Shown in pieces: positions 45,737 to 57,322 of a DNA stretch of 64,000 nt. The translations under genes and the position numbers were made by a program. Numbering within the stretch: the first letter of the stretch is position 1; every line of letters begins with the position of its first letter. This DNA is from Daphnia carinata (taxonomy: Eukaryota; Arthropoda; Branchiopoda; Diplostraca; Daphniidae): contig NC_081333.1 of NCBI RefSeq assembly GCF_022539665.2, forward strand, positions 1,054,001 to 1,118,000, in the 5' to 3' direction. A model generated the notes under the pieces. That model was not told where the DNA came from, did no database searches, and saw only the letters and a list, made by a program, of their open reading frames with translations.

Positions 45737-46262
45737 TTTAAACAACTTCAAGTATCTTTACCAGCTTCAAAATTTCGTGAATTTCGATGAGAACTCATCA
45801 ACTGAAACTGAAAACTGCGTAGAAGAGCATTGGTTATATAGTGCCAAAGCTTCTGACGGATGGATTACCGCAGAGGAAGGATATTAATGGCTTGTTTTTT
45901 TTTTGCGCACCGCAATGACGCACTACCAAGGTTGAGTTTAACTAAAGTTCTGCATCAGGCGTCATTCTGGTGACAGGACATATCCGATTTGGTTATACAT
46001 AGACGGGAAATGACTAAACCTAAAGCTTAGTTTCTAATAATTATTCAAGGAATTTCCAAATTCCGCACATTTATCGCTACAAAGATGGCGTCTAAATGAT
46101 ATCGTTTTCCTCCTCGAATCAAATAAAAGCATACAAATGTCTAATAAAACTTGCGAGTCTGTCAAGGCAGCGTTTAAATAGTTCCTCCTAACATTAGATT
46201 AACGAGGTTTATTTAATAAACAATTGTACTAGAATTCCCGGAATATGGTCTCTTTCCGCAAA
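45737..46262. other. Spacer: promoter of the 166-aa gene and 3' UTR of the LDLR-like gene
   Basis: 526 bases between two minus-strand genes. A minus-strand AATAAA (plus-strand TTTATT) at 46208-46213 lies 50 bases past the stop of the LDLR-like gene, a normal place for its poly(A) signal. No other feature was seen. Confidence 0.5.
46208..46213 (-). terminator. Likely poly(A) signal of the LDLR-like gene
   Basis: AATAAA on the minus strand, 50 bases after the stop codon at 46263-46265. Confidence 0.45.
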
Positions 46263-48957
46263 TTAATGAAGGCCAACAACGCAAAAACTCAACTTCGTTT
46301 TCAAAAAAGTAATCCTATCCGATTCTGTTAAGCTATTCCAACTTGCAAGATCGACATCTATCAGAAGATATCCCATTTTTTGTAGAGTTCGCAACTCCAT
46401 TTGATCGACAGCCCTCAATTTACTCTCGGCTGTGTATGCCTGCGGCCGGAAAATTTTCCATAAAATCCTGCAAACAACATTCTCAACTGGTAAACACGAA
46501 AATATTTAAAATAGCTTCCAATCAAACTTACATTTGACTTCCATCAGAAACTTCAATGTCTTCTACGAAACGCGTTTGATTGCGCGCGTCCCACACCTGG
46601 TTTATCGGAACAGGATTACCCTGCCGATCAAACATAGTAGCCAGATCTACAAGACAGACAAAAATGAATTGAAACAGGTCGATTGGACATTCATTTAAAG
46701 CTAAACAGCTTACCGATGTAGTGACCTTTCTTCGTGAACAAACAGCTTCGAACGTAAACAGGTCCGCCCAGTATAGCCTGTAGTGCCGATTCGATGGCTT
46801 GAATCGTTCCTTGATCAGCACCGGACTCGTCTGGAACATAAACTTCGTCACGGATTTCAATTTGCCGCGAATAAACCACTTTCCTTCTGGATTGATTGCT
46901 CGGAGATGGTCCAGAAATGATCCTTGTCTCTAAATATGGAAGGCTGTTGTTTTCATTTCTCGTAATGTCTTGAATCCATCGATCAGTTCCGTTTGACTGG
47001 AGCAGCGAGATGACTGACAGTGAATGCAATATTCCCCTAGTAAGAGAATCCGTCAAGACAGACCCCCCTGATTGCAAACTGTCCTTCAGTTTCTCGCAGA
47101 GTTTTCGGTCTGACAGACTGTCACAGTTTGCATCGTTGATACACACAAGGCTCCGTGGCAAGCACTCCGAATTAGGATGGCAATGGAAAAAATCACGCGG
47201 ACAACGGCTACTACACCGAAAGGGTGCAATGGATATTACACTTTCATCACCTGGACAGAAACAAGAGAATCTCGAAAAATTCTTCAATACACACAAGCCA
47301 TTGCCGCACGGAGACGATGCGCATGGATTCGGATATTCCGGTTCCAGTATGGAATGGGTAGTAAACAAGTGTTCCACAGCTTTAGTTTCCGGTAATTGAA
47401 GAGCCTTTTCCATCGGTTCACCTGCCACCTGTCGACTGTAGATGATGTCTTGATGCAACACGGTCCAAGATAGGCGATTCTCGAAGAATGTAACTGACAA
47501 AGGCTTGTCATTTGTACCGACATGCTTATATTGATCTTCTCCGTTGTACGTGCAGCTCAATATGGATTGTTGTCTGCTATCTGCCCAGTAGATGCGTGAT
47601 GTAATGGGATCCAATGCAAGAGCAACTGGGAAAATGATTTGGGTATCGCGCAGCTCGCGCGTCGATTTGCCATCAAGAGTTGAACGAATGATTCGGCCAG
47701 TAGATGATCCATATGTATCCGACCAAAACAAGATGCCACGAACGCTGTCGATGGCAAGATCCGTAATCTTCGTTAGCGTATTAACGATGTTGACATCCGA
47801 TTCCAGCGAATGAGACACGACTTTGATGATGGAACGTTCTTGCTGAGCCCCTCCATTTAGTTCTAAAGAAGCGCTAACGTAGAGGTTACCCGTAATGGAT
47901 TCTAAAGCTAAGCCAGTGGGTTCCATGCTGGTAAACTTATAGACGAGAGCTTGACCTAAACTGTTACTTCGTATGACACCTGCATTGGTGATCCAGTAGA
48001 GTGTGGACAACTTATCGTGAAATGCAACGCCTTTGACGGGGTCGTGCCACTCGAATTGGCGATAGCTGGAATTCATGTTGTCATTAATCAACATTGCGAT
48101 TTGATGCGCACTTGCTGCTATCATTAGTGGACGGCCGTTAATCGTTCTACAGGTGTGTTTGTCCTGATCCAGGAAGTATCCCGGTATGCATAGACAGTCA
48201 TAATCACCATCCGTGTTGTTGCAGAATTGTGAGCAAGAAAAATGAGTTTTGCATTCGTCAATGTCGATGCAATTTCGGCCATCGTTTAACGAGTCGTAGC
48301 CCGGCTCGCATTCACAAATGGGTTCGTTTGGTCCTGAAAGGCAAGTGTGCTGGCAAGGGCCATTATGCTCACATGAAGTTTCTACAAAGAAAGAGGAGAA
48401 AATCAAATATTTGCATATCAAACGAAAGAAATGTGCTTACCACAATTGCCTCCTTCATCCGTGCCATCTGCACAGTGAGGGGTACCGTCGCACACGCGAT
48501 GCAGCGAAATGCGGTCGCCATTGTCGCATTGAAACTCGTTTTGCTGATCAGTGATGATCAGCAGGGTAAATGCAGTTTCTAAAAATAAAGAAAAATTTAA
48601 CGGAAATTTTGTTATCATCCAAAGTGTAAATTTGAGGAAATGATCGGCATTCAAAATAATGATTAGAGTGGAGAGGTTTTTGTAACATGATTTTAAATGA
48701 ATTAAAAAAATTTGAAAACTTACCACAGTCTGATTCGTCAGATCCATCCTCGCAGTCCTTCACAGAATCACAACGCTGCTGAGATTCGATACATGCGTCA
48801 CTAGATTCGCAACGAAATTCACTTTCATAGCATCCTTCAAAACAAATTCTAAAATGTAAAATCATAAGAAAACAGCAACTTAAATAACAAACATACCTGT
48901 CGTCAGAAACTCTGACAACTGCACGAATAATACGAGCCACAAACAAATGAACTTCAT
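46263..48957 (-). CDS. Secreted LDL-receptor-like protein (LDLa, EGF, YWTD propeller) without membrane anchor
   Basis: Six exons (48897-48957, 48724-48834, 48441-48578, 46714-48381, 46532-46646, 46263-46467) join in phase to 765 residues. The start MKFICLWLVLFVQLSEF is a signal peptide. Two LDLa repeats follow (CESSDACIES through CEDGSDESDC; CDNGDRISLHRVCDGTPHC through DGTDEGGNC). Then come two EGF modules, the second calcium-binding type (DIDECKTHFSCSQF), and a YWTD-type six-bladed propeller (STLYWITNAGV, GILFWSDTYG, SRIYWADSRQ) closed by a third EGF (NPCASSPCGNGLC) and a poor LDLa-like cysteine cluster. This is the LDLR/LRP ligand-release unit. The last 300 residues contain no membrane helix and no NPxY signal, so the product is predicted to be soluble. 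The C-terminal part (SGADQGTIQAIESALQAIL, then KIFRPQAYT) matches no domain I know. A missed terminal exon is possible, but the frame ends in a stop with a poly(A) signal 50 bases on. Confidence 0.82.
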
Positions 48958-50068
48958 TTCACAATCGCCTTCGGATTGGCATTAATAAAAACTCTAACGT
49001 AGCCAAACTCGTAGTATTTTATACTACGTTAAATGAAATAAGCAAATTTAAGAAATGTTTCCTTAAAAAAATAATAAGCTAGAACAGTGAAGCTTTAATC
49101 TCAACGACGTCGTATAGTCTATGACAAACAAAATTTTCGAAGCTCTTCTAACATGAAATTTACGTACAGATTGTCCGCCGACTCGTGCACAACTGATCTC
49201 GTTTTTTCGTTTGGTATTCCAACCTCACCTATTACCTTTTTCAAACCCGCCCTCTAATTGGCCAAAAGCAAGTTCGAACTTGCTTAGAGAAAAAAAAAGG
49301 TCAACGAACTTTTCTAAATCAAGATCTATTTTAATTTCCCTTCAGGCTTAACGAGTCCGTACATGCAAATGATGATTTTAGTTTTAACGAATTGCCTAAC
49401 GTTGAATCACAGCAAAATAAACACATTTTCAACTAGTACCGAAATCCGATTTTTGAAATTCAGAAAGTTAAATTCAAAGGAACAAATGTAAAACTGTGAA
49501 AATAAATTACGTCACGTAGAGGGACAATCAGGGTTTTTCTAACTTAAGTCAAATATCTGTGGGGGGAAAAAAGGGCATGAAAAAAGAAAAAAAGGAAGGG
49601 GTGTTTTCTATACCTGATACGTATTTTCTTACCTTTCCCTTTCCTCTGTTTCCAAATGCGTTCTGTAATGCCTTAGGTGGTTCGTTTTTGAGATATCGCT
49701 CTTTTTAAAGTTTAAAATCCTTTGACGTAAATTTCAACTTAATTTATTTAGACGTGCCAAACCTGAAAATGGCTGAGAATTCTATTTTGTAGCGTCACTC
49801 CGATCAACGAAACGATTAAAATATAAACCTCTGCGAATATCTTTTTCCTTCAAAAATATTAGTCTATCTATTCATCAAAGGCAGTAAAAATAAATGCTGT
49901 TACATTAACAAGTAAATTATTTGTTAACTTTTTCGAGTTAACGTTAACCCGAGCGAGTATACCGTTGGGTGTGAAACGATCTGTCAGGACGGAGCCTTAT
50001 GATCCAATATTCCGTGACAAAGAGACCACAGATCCTTTATAAAGATATCATGTGATCGTCAATCGAAG

Positions 50069-50095
50069 CCCTCCCCCTCCCTCCCCCCCCCCCCC
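50069..50095. repeat. Poly(C)-rich tract
   Basis: A C-rich run with only two or three T interruptions, ending in about 13 consecutive C. It is isolated in AT-rich DNA between divergent genes. Confidence 0.85.
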
Positions 50096-50760
50096 ACTTA
50101 TTGCACACATGCGTCCCATATATAAACATATGAATGTTCATTCGGCTCCACTTTGTGTGTGCCCACCGCTTTCATCAGAACGCTTCCGAACATCATTCTC
50201 GATTAAGAGGGTAAGTCACCGCAATTTATTTAAAACCTTGATTTCAAAAAATGGTACGTTATTCAAATTTAATGGTGCCTCTACTGAATTTTCTTAAAGA
50301 ATTTTCCCCTTGAATTGCCCATCGACTAATGTTAACGTCATAAGCAAAACATTAAAAGTAATGGCTATTTTTCAATAACAATAGTCGATGAAATTGAAAT
50401 CTATTACCGATTGCAGAATAGGACGTAGAAGATAGGAAAGTAAACATAAAACACGGGGTTTTACTAATAGTTAAAAAAAAATTTTATTTAACGGTGTTAA
50501 GTTAGGAAGAAAAATTTGCTTTCAATTTCACCGCCAAAGCGCATCAACATTCTTTTGAAGTAGACCATGAATAAAGAGCCTGACCTTAAATGGACAAAGG
50601 TTAATGATTAGGTTAGACAACACACAAAAATGCCCGACAAACAAAGACAGGTGGACTATTCTCATGAACTCGGCTTAGGTTGCCATGGCGACTCACGTTG
50701 TCTATAGGCAAAAAAAAAAGTTCGGCAGCCCAACTATTTTTTTTTCCCCTATTTATTTTC

Positions 50761-50768
50761 TATAAAAG
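50761..50768 (+). promoter_or_regulatory. Candidate TATA box upstream of the nuclear receptor gene
   Basis: TATAAAAG occurs 1.7 kb upstream of the receptor ATG, followed by GC-richer sequence with an ATCAGG about 48 bases on. With the acceptor-like site before the ATG, this would fit a promoter and non-coding first exon. Evidence is the motif only. Confidence 0.25.
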
Positions 50769-52431
50769 CCTTATCTCTCATCCCTGGGTCTTGCTGATCG
50801 TCGCCACCATCAGGGCGTCAGAAAGCTCGTGAACACTTGGTAGTTCCCAGACGGTGTTGACTCTAGCAATCGAATGGATGCCTGCGCAACGAGCTTTAAC
50901 TCGATGGATAATATGACGACAGTCTCTCGGCTCTTTTTTTTTTTAGATGTTCTTATTTCCTGTTCAGGCGGGTCTATGCCCTAATTATAGCGTAATTCTC
51001 AACGTGTCCTCTTGTACGGCAGCCCATCACGTTGTATACGGCACACGATTAATGATAGGCAGATTGACTGATGGCCTATAAAATAAATAATAGACTCACC
51101 GTTGTCTACTGTGCAATACGGCCTGATGAGCTTGAGAACGGACCACATGTCGATGTCGGTATTCCAACATCTAGCGCGTCAATAGACGTCTGTTTTTATA
51201 TGAGCTCCACTTCCAAGTTAAATACATAAGAAAAAAAACGCGATGGGGTTGCATTTTTTTTTTGTTTGTTTGAAGAAAGTGAATTTTGATTTCAATATAC
51301 ATGATCTGCATGGGGTTACACAAACATCAGTCTACAAAAACCATCAATTAAATTGATACAAAATATTTTTAAAAAGCTTGTGTGAAAGGGCCATAGAGTG
51401 AAAAATTATTTTCACAACTTTGTGCGATAAAAAAGAAAACATTGACACTATTGAAGTAGTTGATGGTAGGGAAGGTTGGATGAAAGCCATTGAGTCTGAA
51501 CTGTGTAAAGGGCAGGGCGCTGGAAAAAGCGGGGTGAACAGGGGGACTGTTGCTGACAGAACCCCTTTTTTTTTGTGTGTGTGTTCGAGGACCATCAAGA
51601 ATATCAAGCCAAGCGCTTCGTAATAAACAAATAAGAGGTCATCGAATATATATGGGATAGAACGCTGTGACACAATACGCATTGTATCAGCCATCTTTTT
51701 TTTTGCGGTGCGTGTTCGATGTAGTCTTTAATGGATTCGACTAGTCGCAGTTTGATGAGAATCACGAATTCAAATGAGAGAATGTGATCATACGTCAGCT
51801 TTGTTGTCTCACGCAGATTATGTTTCGTAATGGCCGTAAGAACGTGAGGCGTATCGATAAGAAATTGACGTTGTCATTGTGGCTCGTAACAGCTGGATTA
51901 TACGACAACGTGTGCGTACATAAGTACATAACAGTGTAACACATAAACTGATATGATGGCACATTTTCAGTTCCTTAGTCAACGCCAAATCCTGTTACAA
52001 TCATTCCTTCGTGTAATGTGTAAACTCGGCGTTTTAATTTGTGTTTGATCACGATAACAATACAATTTTTGGTGAGCGAAATGACAACTTAATGATGGGC
52101 ACTACACATTGCAAAGTAGTGAGCCACTCTGTCGGTCATTCATTAACTATTCAACGGTGCCCTTTTCCTCGTCATTTGTTTGTTGCGATCGACTCGAACA
52201 GAGGCGTTTTCCTTTTACCGATCACAAGCACCTCCATAATGAATTGCTTATGGGGTAGATACCTGTCCTTGCTTCCACCATAATATCAGAAATGTATGCC
52301 GGGTTCAGTAATAATCTCAAAATTATTTTCTAAAATGTTCACGATCTTATAGGCGTTCGTGAATTGATGTTACCTGTTTGTGTGGCCATGATTCGTTTGT
52401 TCATACGCTCGTTCTTTTAACACAGTTGGGA

Positions 52432-55382
52432 ATGGATCGGATGATGGGCCCTCGCAATAAAATGGAAGCTCTCTGTCTTGTGTGTGGGGATAAAGCATCG
52501 GGACGACATTACGGCGTGTCTTCGTGCGACGGATGCAGAGGCTTCTTCAAGCGAAGCATTCGCAGGTAATTTGAATCGATTCATACATTTTTTTTTCTAA
52601 TTTAATTTAGAAACTTAAATTCCAATCGGATTAAAAAAATTAGCCATTGATTCTCCATTACATTGTTTGAACGAAAAGGAATTTGGACTACCTGTGCAAA
52701 GAATCGAACCAATGTGTCGTCGATGTTAGCCGTCGCAATCAGTGCCAGGCGTGCCGCTTTCGCCGCTGCCTCGAAGTCAAAATGAAACGAGATGGTAAGC
52801 CATTTATTTCTATGCCATCAAGCAATACACTTTTGTTTTCCATGTGTATAAGAAAAAAAAAAAGGCTTCGTAATTATGGGCGCCCGTAACACTTAAAATG
52901 TCGACGCGGATTTGCGTGCGTGTAATTTATTTAATTAAGTCAACATATTTTAATATAAATAAGTAATAGATTTCAGTTTTGCTGATATGAGAATCGGGAA
53001 TGCGAGGGAAAAGCTCGGTAGGAGGAGCTACAGAGTGAGCCAATGGTGCGATTCGCACGTTCGGGAATAATAAAAACAGTTCTTACGCGTCTGTATAGCT
53101 AAAGACCCGCGCACGGGAAACCCTGTCCTGGCGCACCACACCCCAAAGATCCTTTCCCAGTATCAAGAGATTTCCATTGGCTGCCTCGTATGAATCACGT
53201 GATCTCCTAGTTGTATTGCGTGATCGCATGTCGATGCAAATATCTACGTTTTTGCGATTCTTTCCGTCGATCTAATTGTAATGCAGTTTCGCAGGCTATC
53301 TGGCAAATCGATCGATTTATTGAATAATCAAAGGGTTTAAATCATAATCAGACACCCGATGAAACGTAAACAAACGTGTTCGAATCACGAATTTACGAAT
53401 TGAATCGTATTTTCTTGAATTTGAATTTGAATTTCTTTTCGCGGATGTCGACATGTAACCCACTTAAGTCTTTGACCCTCACATAAGAATATAAATTCGA
53501 TTGAGTTTTAAGCAATTTTTCAATGGTGCATATTTTCTCAACGGATCGTTTTGAGTATACGCTGAATCAACATCGTTTTTTTATTGACGGTTAGCTTTGC
53601 GAGCAAACACGATTGAGTGAAATATGAAGGCAAGTGCCAAAACCACAAGAATCGCTTGATGCTTGTGACAATATTGAAAGACTCCATTAACGCATTCCCC
53701 CTCACCGCCCTAATGTAAGTGATCCCCTAAGAGTTTGAAAGGTTTTTTTTTTTTTTTTTTCCTCGTCAAGAGTTGGCGTGGTCACCTGTCAGTTTTCACG
53801 CATGTGAACGCGGTGGCTTCATGTCCCTATATCCACTGATATCAGACCAAATGTTCATCTGTTGGCCCAAAATCATTGATTCTTTTTCGCTCTTTTTTTC
53901 TTTAAAAACAAACAGCCGTTCAACACGAACGAGCTCCCCGTGGCGCCCTCAAGAGATCCTTTCAGCCAGAGACCGACACGATACAAACGCACGTCACGCC
54001 GATGATGTCGTTAAACCATCCGCCACCGTTAACATCGCTAAACGCTGCCTATCCGTTCTATGCTGGAAATTTGGCATTTCCTTGGCGTCCAGTTCTCGGC
54101 CTACACCACGTCCCGAGCCATTTCGCACTGAACTTCCTGGCGCCTCCACCGCTACCTCTGGCGTCCGATGGTCAGCCTCTTACCAATCGAGTCAAAGAAG
54201 ATGAAGTCAGCAGTTCAGCGGCTGAAGAACAATCGGTTTACAAACGGAGCGATTTGCGTAAGATTTTTTTAAAAATTGAAATATATCAAATAAAACAAAT
54301 GTGGCGCGAAAATTTGAATTGTTCAATTTGTAAGTGTAGCGGCTGCTAGTTATAAGACGTCCATTGCTACAAGGACGTCACCGGTTGCCGTGGCAACAGA
54401 CCCAGTCAATCAGTTGAACACGTCACAGTATTACCTGACAACTCGAGATGCTAATAACGATGACGTTAATGAAGCTGCTTCCCGTCTACTCTTCCTGGCA
54501 GTTCGATGGGCACGATCCATCCCCTCCTTTTCTCATGTAATGTTCGATTTTTTTTTTTTCTAAACATTTGAGCACATGAATTTTTTTTTATTTTTCAAAA
54601 CAATTTTAAAATGAGATGCACATATTTTTTTTTTTTTTAAATAGCTGTCTTACCGGGACCAATGTCTTTTGCTAGAGGAAGCCTGGTGTGAACTGTTCAT
54701 TTTAACGGTAGCTCAATGGGGACTCAACCTTGAAGAAGGTAATGAACTGTAGTCAAGCAGCTAAACATTTCAAACGATGTCCTTGAGTGTGATCAGGAAC
54801 CGAGTCGCTGGTTGGACATGTGGTACCCGGCTTACTTGTATTACATTGCCATTTTGATAAATTTCAGCAGTCAATACGGTGAGGAGTTGTCCGGAAATGA
54901 CGAACGAGCGTCACGAGCTTCTACTCGAAGATCTGCGACATTTGCACCAAGTGATTGGACGCATTCATCTGTTACGGCTGGATCACACTGAATTCGCCTG
55001 TTTAAAGGCCCTGATTCTTTTTAAACCTGGTATTTGATTTTTTCAACTAACTTTAAAAAAGGAAATGAATCATTAAATTTTCACCTTTTGCTCTTCGTCA
55101 GAAACTGTAGGACTACGCGACAGTTTGACGATCGAGATTTTGCAAGATCAAACGCAAGTCATGCTGCACGAGTATTGCTCGTCGTCGAGCGTTCAGCATT
55201 CGCACGACGTGTCCAACATGGTGCGAAATCATCGTCCCTCTGCCGTCGGTCGTTTTGGCAAATTGCTGTTGCTCCTGCCAGCTGTCAAGGCCGTCCAAAG
55301 CGCCAACGTTGTCGATCTCTTCTTTCGCAAATTAATTGGCGAAACACCCATCTCTCGCCTATTAGCAGACTGTACCCTGTAA
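52432..55382 (+). CDS. NR2E-group nuclear receptor (PNR/NR2E6-like)
   Basis: A ligand-regulated or orphan transcription factor. Seven exons (52432-52565, 52679-52794, 53916-54257, 54340-54536, 54645-54738, 54868-55029, 55102-55382) join in phase to 441 residues. The DNA-binding domain (about residues 13-80) has both C4 zinc fingers: [20 protein letters not shown], then [12 protein letters not shown], then [12 protein letters not shown]. The hinge-proximal [10 protein letters not shown] is a mark of the NR2E group (tailless, PNR, dissatisfaction). The P-box is CDGCRG, whereas tailless has CDGCAG and PNR CNGCSG. The ligand-binding domain shows [20 protein letters not shown] and the signature [19 protein letters not shown]. 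The end [20 protein letters not shown] aligns with the tailless C-terminus but changes the AF-2 core. The choice of ATG 52432 rests on a likely acceptor just upstream; an in-frame ATG exists at 52378. Confidence 0.88.
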
Positions 55383-55549
55383 TGCTTTATGCGAGCTACA
55401 TGTGTGTGTTTTTGTTTTGTCCCAATTGCAGTAGTAGGCTCATTAATCACTGTCGAATCTAAATATATAGGAGTTGTTCATCAAATTCTTGATTTTGAAA
55501 TCTAATTTTAGATTGCTCTAGTCATACCAGAATCATTCCGGATCGCACT

Positions 55550-55555
55550 AATAAA
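55550..55555 (+). terminator. Likely poly(A) signal of the nuclear receptor gene
   Basis: AATAAA 168 bases after the stop codon at 55380-55382, on the coding strand. Confidence 0.4.
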
Positions 55556-55764
55556 AACGTATAGCGAACAATGTAAAACGTGTAGTTAATCGTAGTCGTT
55601 CATTAACCAACACCAATTGTCATGGACGAATAGAAACGTGAACGGTTAAAGTTAAAACGTGTTCTTCATTCGTTTCGGTTCGTTTGACGAATTATTATGT
55701 AAGACTTCAAAAATAGTGTGACGTTAAATTCTGAATGTAAAATGAAACAAAAATAGGCAGTATT

Positions 55765-55770
55765 TTTATT
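55765..55770 (-). terminator. Candidate distal poly(A) signal for Imp
   Basis: AATAAA on the minus strand, about 6.4 kb past the Imp stop and about 210 bases from the receptor poly(A) signal on the other strand. Confidence 0.25.
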
Positions 55771-57288
55771 AGAATAATTTAATCTCATGGTAGATAGGAG
55801 AATGACAACGCACACACACATAGACCACATGAATCATCAAACTGATGGAGAAGACGCACACAAACAAATGACGTCATATTTGTAATAATTTTTTCTTTCT
55901 TTATCTTCCGTTTTTTTTTTGTGTTTTGTTTGGAGAAGAGGAATTGGCATTTTAGATATTTTTTTTTTTTATGTTTTTCTTTTTGCTCTTCTTCGTCCAA
56001 TTTTGTTTCTCAAACGCCCTTTTTTTTTTTCTCGAAAACCATCACAAAAAAAAAAAGGGACGCACTGAAGAAATCATTCGGGGGGAGGGGCGGGACCGGG
56101 AGGGGCGCGTGTAGCGAAAGGGCTTGTGTCTTCATATTTTGTAAATATACAACACGCTAGCGGGAGGCCACCCATAGGGGGCACACGCGACACACACACA
56201 CCACACGCGGAGAGAAGGAGAAAAGAAAAAAAATATTTCCAACACACACGTCACTAGCAAAAACCCCCCAAAAAAAAAAATCAAAACAAAAAACAAAGAA
56301 TATATACCAATGATTATCAAAAAGAAAAAAAAAAAAAAAAAAGAAAATGAAAAATGCCACTCACGATGGGCGGAGCGCCATGCAAACCGCCGATGCTCTA
56401 AAACCTCTCGTGGATTCAAAATTTCTTTTTTTTTTCTTTTTTTCTTTTTTAAGATCTTCATATCTATCAATTTGTTTGTTTTGTTTTGTTTTGTTTTTTT
56501 TTCTCTTTTTGCTATGAATTTTTTTGTTTCTCTTTCTGTTTTGTGTTTATTCTGTTTGATGGGGGGCGGGAGCTTTGGGTCTGAACCAAATGTCCAGGTC
56601 TTTCTGTTTTGTTTGTTGTGGGGGAGGAAGGAAGAGGGGTGGAGAACATTCTTCGACTGCTACCACAGACTTTATTTTATTTTATTTTTTTTTTTATTTC
56701 TTCTTTTTTTTTTGTTTAATGGCATTTTTTTTTTATTTTAAAGGGAGACGAACAAATAAAAAAAAAAAAAAATTTGGAGGCGCTAGGTGGGAGAGGTTGA
56801 GGGACAAATGTCAAATCCAGTTAACATATAGGAAAAAAAAAAAAGAAATCCAAATGAGGAAGGAAATAAAAATAAGAAGATCAAAACCAAAAGAAAAAAA
56901 GTGGAGGATGTCAATTTTAAACGTGTCCAAAAGACGATCAAAGTGTACCAATTAAAAGTGAAATTGTTTTGTTTTTTTTTTGTTACGCGAATTGCAAGTG
57001 AGGTGAGGGATGAAAAAAAAAAAAAGAAGAACCAATCATGCGTGATTTGCATCATGAAATATTTTTTTCATTTGTCGCTTTAATTTTGTTTTACTGTACA
57101 CCGTCAAAATGTTCTGTTATGTTTCAAAACAAAAACACAAAAAAAAAACGCTGTAATATGAATGAATTGTTTTTTTGTTTTTTTTCGTTGATGATTTTCT
57201 TCTTCCTTTCAATTTTACAGTTTTTTTTTTTGTTTGTTTTGTTTTCTTTTAAAACGTGTGGAACATTTAGCAGAGAAAGTATGCGGAC

Positions 57289-57322
<34 letters not shown>
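57289..57322. repeat. (GA)n microsatellite
   Basis: A GA run with a single AAAG interruption in the presumed Imp 3' UTR; on the minus-strand RNA it reads as (UC)n. Confidence 0.9.

Larger units (their letters stand above)
48958..52431. other. Spacer between the LDLR-like gene and the nuclear receptor gene
   Basis: About 3.5 kb between divergent starts. It should hold both promoters. A TATAAAAG box (50761-50768) and a poly(C) tract (50069-50095) are listed separately. An acceptor-like TTTTAACACAG just before the receptor ATG suggests a 5' non-coding exon somewhere in this stretch. No coding sequence was recognised. Confidence 0.45.
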
